64,000 nucleotides of DNA from Eumeta japonica. Its lineage: Eukaryota > Arthropoda > Insecta > Lepidoptera > Psychidae. The DNA is taken from NCBI GenBank assembly GCA_005406025.1, contig BGZK01001312.1:62001-126000 (forward strand), in the 5' to 3' direction. The position numbers and the translations under genes are program-made. Numbering within the stretch: position 1 is the stretch's first letter; each line of letters opens with the position of its first letter. Below are positions 59,336 to 64,000 of the stretch, piece by piece. A model generated the notes under the pieces. It saw only the letters and a list, made by a program, of their open reading frames with translations. It ran no database searches and was not told the DNA's origin.

Positions 59336-60720
59336 CCACAAGTCTGATCTAATATAATCAGAAATAAAACTCAATAGATTGGTGCCTCAATTTTGTATAC
59401 TTCCAATAACACGTTCCATAAAATTTCTACATTCTCACATAGTAATCTACTCATCACAGACTACAATCTTTTCAGAATGTCCGACCGAGTAATTTTGACT
59501 AAATGCAATGACAAATTATTGAATGTAAACATTCATTCGTTCACGTAATATTATAATAAGCTTACAATATCGTGTTAAACGTAAATTTTTATTGTTTCTA
59601 ATAGTTTAAATCAATAACCTTACAATTTTCAAACATCTTTGTCACTTATATTCTTAAGAGTCTTAAGTTTTGACTTACTAGTAGGTATGTGGTACTCATA
59701 AACGGCACTCTGCCGATTTCTATGCCTCTCGACCGGCAGTAATCACTCTATAAGATTTTGAACTAGGCCTACTACATGCTTTATATAGAGAATAATCTTG
59801 ACAAAAGAGGTGCAACTAGAAAAATAACTAGTAAGACAAAGGACAAATAGGGGTATAGTCTTAAATTCAGATCATTGGAGTAAATTTCAGTCACGCATTG
59901 AAGCTGACACCCACCTTTCTTTTGTCCTCAACTAAATGCCATACCAATTCTCGGGGCTTACATCGTTACAGCGTATTTTTTACATTCCGGGTACGGGCGG
60001 AGCCTGCATCCGAAACAAGATCGGAAGAGGATGGAAAACGAAGTTGAGACTTTATGAAATCGATTTAAATAATGAAACGGTTTATGTTGTGTCTACCGCT
60101 CACAAAAACTAATGTATAGGTCAATAAATAATGGAAGAGATTTTTAGAGCCCCTCGTTCTTGTCACAGGCGGTCGTAGAAAATGTGATGTCATATTTTTA
60201 GCAATCATAAATTTAGGCATTATTAAATTAAAACGGCACATCCAAAATTATTTACATATTTGTATTTGAAATTTGTTTTTTATGAAGTCAACAATTCTGA
60301 AGTTTTTATTAAAGTTGAATATTAGAATTTTAATATTCAGATTCATGTATGTGACCCGACAAAGCGTGTGACTCATCTCGCTCACTGTCACACGATTTCA
60401 CCCTTTATCAACTCCCGACCTGCCCTTAACGTGTGACGTAATTTATAGATGGACCCTCGTCGATAGAGCGGCAGGCAGCCTCGGAATAGGGAGTGGATAA
60501 TCGCTTTATGTCACAAGAGGGCTCGAAGGCAAAAATAGTGTTGGGTAGCAAATGACCGTTTTCTCTACATGTTAAATGCTACTATAGCCATCTTGATAAA
60601 GTAAGACACGTACCGTTGTTAATTAAAATTTGTATGGCGGCGTTTAACCTATAAACACTACAGTTGTAGGGCTACGTACCTAAGTCCTTGGCCAGTTTCG
60701 ATAATACATAATAATTTATC
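59336..60720. other. intergenic DNA
   Basis: No supported feature. Confidence 0.4.
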
Positions 60721-60777
60721 GCAACATAAACGAGCGAGGAACGTAATCGAAGTCGACGACGAAGCTAAATGTTGTAA

Positions 60778-61020
60778 TATAAATAGAACACCTCTTGGAT
60801 AGGTGTCGCTTTGGACTGTTATCGCGGCTGTCTCGACGTGCAGTCACGTATTCACGTATCGCGTTGTAACGCGACGACTCGACGGAGGGCGCCGTGCACG
60901 TCGACGCGGATGGTGCGACGGATCGGGCCTATGCATCGGTCGATGGGAAAAGTTGGACTTTTTAGTATCCGGGTCTTGTGCCAGAAGCGCTCGACACGGG
61001 CGAAAGCGAACTTTTAATAT
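60778..61020 (+). promoter_or_regulatory. candidate TATA promoter followed by CpG-rich leader
   Basis: TATAAATA (60778-60785) is followed by about 200 bp dense in CG dinucleotides (60805-61010), the only such block in the neighbourhood. A start site would be expected near 60808. Frames downstream have no convincing ATG or domain, so the gene, if any, is unknown. Confidence 0.3.
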
Positions 61021-61289
61021 TTATAAGCTTTTACTAGCAGCGAAACTCGGCGTTGCTAGGGTTAAAATACATCGCATGTTTAATGGTATAAAAAATATTT
61101 AAAGAATTTTTTAACGTAGATATTATAGATTTCTATCTTAAATATTGAGAGACTTATTTGACCATTAAACATACGGTCTATGTAGAGTATATAAAAATAA
61201 TGAACTAATTAACGAATTGAAATAATTATAAGTTAAAATAAGAAACACCGTAATAAATGGAAAATTTATGTTTTATTTACAAAATTATT

Positions 61290-61362
61290 TACATATTACA
61301 TTATACATATTACATACTACAAATTCATATACATATTACATATTATATTATACAATTACACT
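61290..61362. repeat. degenerate ACATATTAC tandem repeat
   Basis: Repeats of 'acatattac' and variants with periods of about 9-15 bp, just downstream (minus sense) of the Helitron coding end. Confidence 0.7.
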
Positions 61363-61395
61363 TTTTATTTTAGTTACTTTTATTTAAATTTCTTT

Positions 61396-64000
61396 TTACA
61401 ACACTTTGTTATAGATTATATTTATAGCTTTATTGTCTGGACTATAAATAAACAAAATTTTGAGGTGATCCTACTCGTGAGCATACGACGTATAATTTTG
61501 GCCGTGTGCAAAGCATGGTTCCTTTAAGTCAACGCCCCAGTATTGGAATGTTTGGCCCTGTGCTTTGTTGATAGCCATGCTGTCAGCCAACTTCACCGCG
61601 AATTGTAGGCGTTTAAAAGTAAAGGACAATCCATTTGGTATTAAAGGTAACCGTGGTATAAATACTATCTGTCATTTCTCTTTACCAGTCATCATACTGA
61701 CTTCGTTGATGTTATTTTTTGTTGTTTGATGCAGAGTCTCGTACCATTACACAGTTTCGGCGAGTCAGATTTCGCAATAAAATAATTGATGAACCAACTT
61801 GTAACTAAAACTGTGTAATAGCATTCCTGGAACAATTAATGAATTTAAAAATTCAGTAGATAAATTGATGCTTTCTTGTTCATCAGTTATTGTTTGTATT
61901 AACGTGTAGATTTTCTCTTCTCCCACAGTCATTTCTTGGATGATGTTGTTGACGCCGTTGATAATGTCATTCTTCGTGACTGGAATAATTCGTTCGCGTA
62001 ACGATTTTGAATTGGTATCAGTTTCAGTAATACTTGGATATGCTTCATTTATAAGTTGTTCCGGTGTTTGAACAACATTACAAATCTCATCAATTAACGT
62101 GATTTGGCCAGTATTTTGGTCTATTAGATAGGTGCCCTCTCCTATTTGTAATAGTTTTTCAAAAAAATCTTCTGCCTTTTCATCTCCTGAAATTTGCGCC
62201 CTAATATTTGTGGTCAATTTAATTATTTTTACCTGTTCCTAGGTGACCGGCTTCTTTAAGCTAGCGTTAATTTCATCCACCGGCGTTGATTTCGAAATGA
62301 CAGGTAGCGTTTGACGAAAATCGCCTGATAGCATTAACAATACACCTCCCATTACATTCGTGTTGTCGCGTAAATCTTGAAGTGTTCTATTGAGTGATTA
62401 AAGTAATTTTCTATGGGCCATTGTGTTTTCGTCCCATGTAATGGCTTTGCACTGTTTCAATATTTGTCCACGTGCTGATGATTTTGTGATGGCCCATACC
62501 GGTAATTGATAATCAGTTACATTTAATAGTAATTTTAAACCAGAGTGCGCTGTTCGTCCACCATCCATAAGTGTTGCCGCAATCCCAGATGATGCCAGGG
62601 CGAGAACAATTTCTTTATTTGCACGAATTTCACCTAGAATTAAAATTATCAAAAATTTTTTCTCTGTGCCGCCAGATACGTCTACAAATATTATACCACC
62701 TTGCTGTTTTTTATAATAATCCATTATTATATCATATGTTTGTTTTTGACTCTCAATTAATAAGGGTTTTATTTTGTTGGATGTAAAGCCTCAATTCGTC
62801 GATATTATAATTTGTTTCTCTTAAAAATTCACTGTTCATAGCATCCAAATGACTTCGTTTAGGAGATTGAACACCTAGTTGTATTAACATTTGGTTAGAT
62901 AATGCTAAACATTTATCTTCTATCAATATCAAAGCTTTGTTAAAAATTTCTTCTTTAAAATTAATTTCTAAGTCCAAGTTTTGTTGTCGTAGTTCAGCCA
63001 AGATGTCATCGCTCATGTATCCTCGATATTTTAGCCATAGTCGATTTGGATTAGAAGGATTCCATGTCGTTAATATACTTGCAAATAGCTCACAAATTTG
63101 ATTTGCTGTTGCCGTTTGGGCTACTTCATTTATAGCTAAGGGGCTATCTATAAAGTCACACGTTTAGGCGGTCAACGAAATGTGACAATGCGCGACAAGG
63201 AGCAGGTCAAAAGCTATATGACGTCAAATCAGAAATACGAAAACGAAAAAAGGTTTATGTCTTTTGTTTTGTCCAATATTTAAAGTATTTTGAACAAAAA
63301 AAAATTGTAGAAACTGCTGTTTTCTGAAAGCGATTCGCCAAATCGCTTCGTTGGTATTAATGTAACGACCCATTTGATACTGTACTATCTCATTATGCTG
63401 GTTTTCTTTGGTTACCGTAAAAACAGCCATATCCACAGCCTCTATTAATATATTTGCATACATACTTTATCGATTTTACAGAACTGCCGTATTCAACATT
63501 GATATGGGCATTGAACATTTTAGATAAAAGTGGATCATATAGAAGCACTCATCGATTGTTAACTTGAATTTCTTCATTGCCTCGTAATTTAATTTTAACC
63601 GTAAATCCGCCTTGTACTGGTGATAGACGTCTGTATTTTGGACATCCGTCTTCACCTGTTTTGTTCAAAAATGGCTTCAGATAACGTTTCGTACATTTTT
63701 CATCTTTCTTGCACGGAGAACTTCTATGTAGTTCACTACACGGGCCATGAACTATGTTTTTTACGATTATACTATAAAGATCAAGATCTTCTTCCAGGTT
63801 TGGAAACTCAGCCTTGATGATATCATCTACTTAATTTGGCTGAATTTTAATTTTTAAATCAAATTAAGTTGTGAGAATGTGGCTGTCCTCGTTTCTGCCA
63901 TTCAATTGAAAACATCCAGCAAATAATAGTACCAATTATTTTATTTTTCACGATGGCGTCAATAAATTTGATTTGTGTTTGACGAAAAACTCGGGCAACA
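61396..64000 (-). pseudogene. Helitron Rep-helicase (Pif1-type) protein, frameshifted, 5' part outside window
   Basis: Rolling-circle replication initiator fused to a Pif1 helicase. On the minus strand in order: HUH motif 'EWQKRGQPHSH' (H-S-H at 63871-63879), 'PLLSKMFNAHINVEYGSSVK', and two-tyrosine motif KYVCKYINRG (Tyr codons 63462-63464 and 63450-63452). Next come 'VQYQMGRYINTNEAIWRIAF' and the helicase. The Walker A site reads GGTEKK instead of GGTGKT; Walker B is 'ITWDEN'; motif III is 'GDFRQTLPV'. 'MAINKAQGQTFQYWGVDLKE' leads, after a one-base shift, to 'LYVVCSRVGSP' and 'SPDNKAINIIYNKVL', stopping at 61396-61398. Stops and frameshifts (near 62221, 62398, 63430, 63560) make it inactive. 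Confidence 0.92.

Larger units (their letters stand above)
61034..64000 (-). mobile_element. autonomous-type Helitron, decayed, truncated by the right window edge
   Basis: The coding part is certain (next entry). A possible 3' terminus is CTAG at 61034-61037, which on the minus strand follows 'aacgccgagtttcgctg' and is followed by T. The hairpin there is poor, so that limit is tentative. The 5' end lies beyond the window. Confidence 0.6.

Noticed and set aside
60803..61102. 99-codon plus-strand ORF in the CpG-rich block
   Set aside because: It depends on a non-ATG start and has no motif; only the promoter-like layout was kept as a candidate.

Overview
The window is AT-rich eukaryotic DNA from an insect, most likely a butterfly or moth. 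That call rests on one intron-rich insect-type gene (CNOT1) and on dispersed repeats of lepidopteran character: Helitrons with TCTATACTAATATTA starts and GC-hairpin/CTAG ends, elements bounded by AACCGACTTCAAA, LINE 3' ends with the 'ggtgaccgt...gatggcccgt' signature, and a 'ccgtagccaacaaggaaccct' repeat. These family assignments come from memory, not from a search. I see no rRNA, tRNA, CRISPR or prokaryotic operon structure.

The only certain host gene is CNOT1, the scaffold of the CCR4-NOT deadenylase, on the minus strand (start codon 41642-41644, stop 19184-19186). I resolved 15 coding exons with GT-AG junctions and consistent phases. They add up to 7155 nt, or 2384 residues, against about 2376 in the human protein, so the gene appears complete and intact. 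Its introns hold a reverse-transcriptase fragment, two pogo-like MITEs in opposite orientation, LINE 3' debris, and a 6.2 kb hAT/BED-type transposon in intron 2 that itself carries further elements.

Region by region: 1-690 is an inverted array of a 120-bp repeat that looks like decayed coding sequence. 2.3-4.1 kb and 16.7-17.9 kb hold dead mariners. 8.9-10.1 kb is a non-autonomous Helitron. 11.66-15.17 kb is a hAT element with an 8-bp target duplication and a broken, intron-containing transposase. 15.74-16.08 kb is a LINE reverse-transcriptase tail. 19.18-41.65 kb is CNOT1. 43.6-45.5 kb is a LINE ORF1 (gag) with no reverse transcriptase. 47-52 kb carries a family of elements sharing the quasi-palindrome GAAGTTTCACTTC. 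52.65-53.06 kb is a third pogo/Tigger-like MITE. 54-61 kb has several weak coding or promoter candidates. 61.4-64.0 kb is the decayed Rep-helicase of an autonomous Helitron running off the right edge.

Apart from CNOT1 the window is mostly a transposon graveyard. No clearly new multigene system is visible. The observations I would check first are a three-codon uORF whose stop overlaps the CNOT1 start, the inverted pogo pair flanking CNOT1 exons 3-10, the codon-like divergence in the 120-bp repeat, the unexplained GAAGTTTCACTTC family, and three small coding candidates at 54.05, 57.3 and 58.0 kb.
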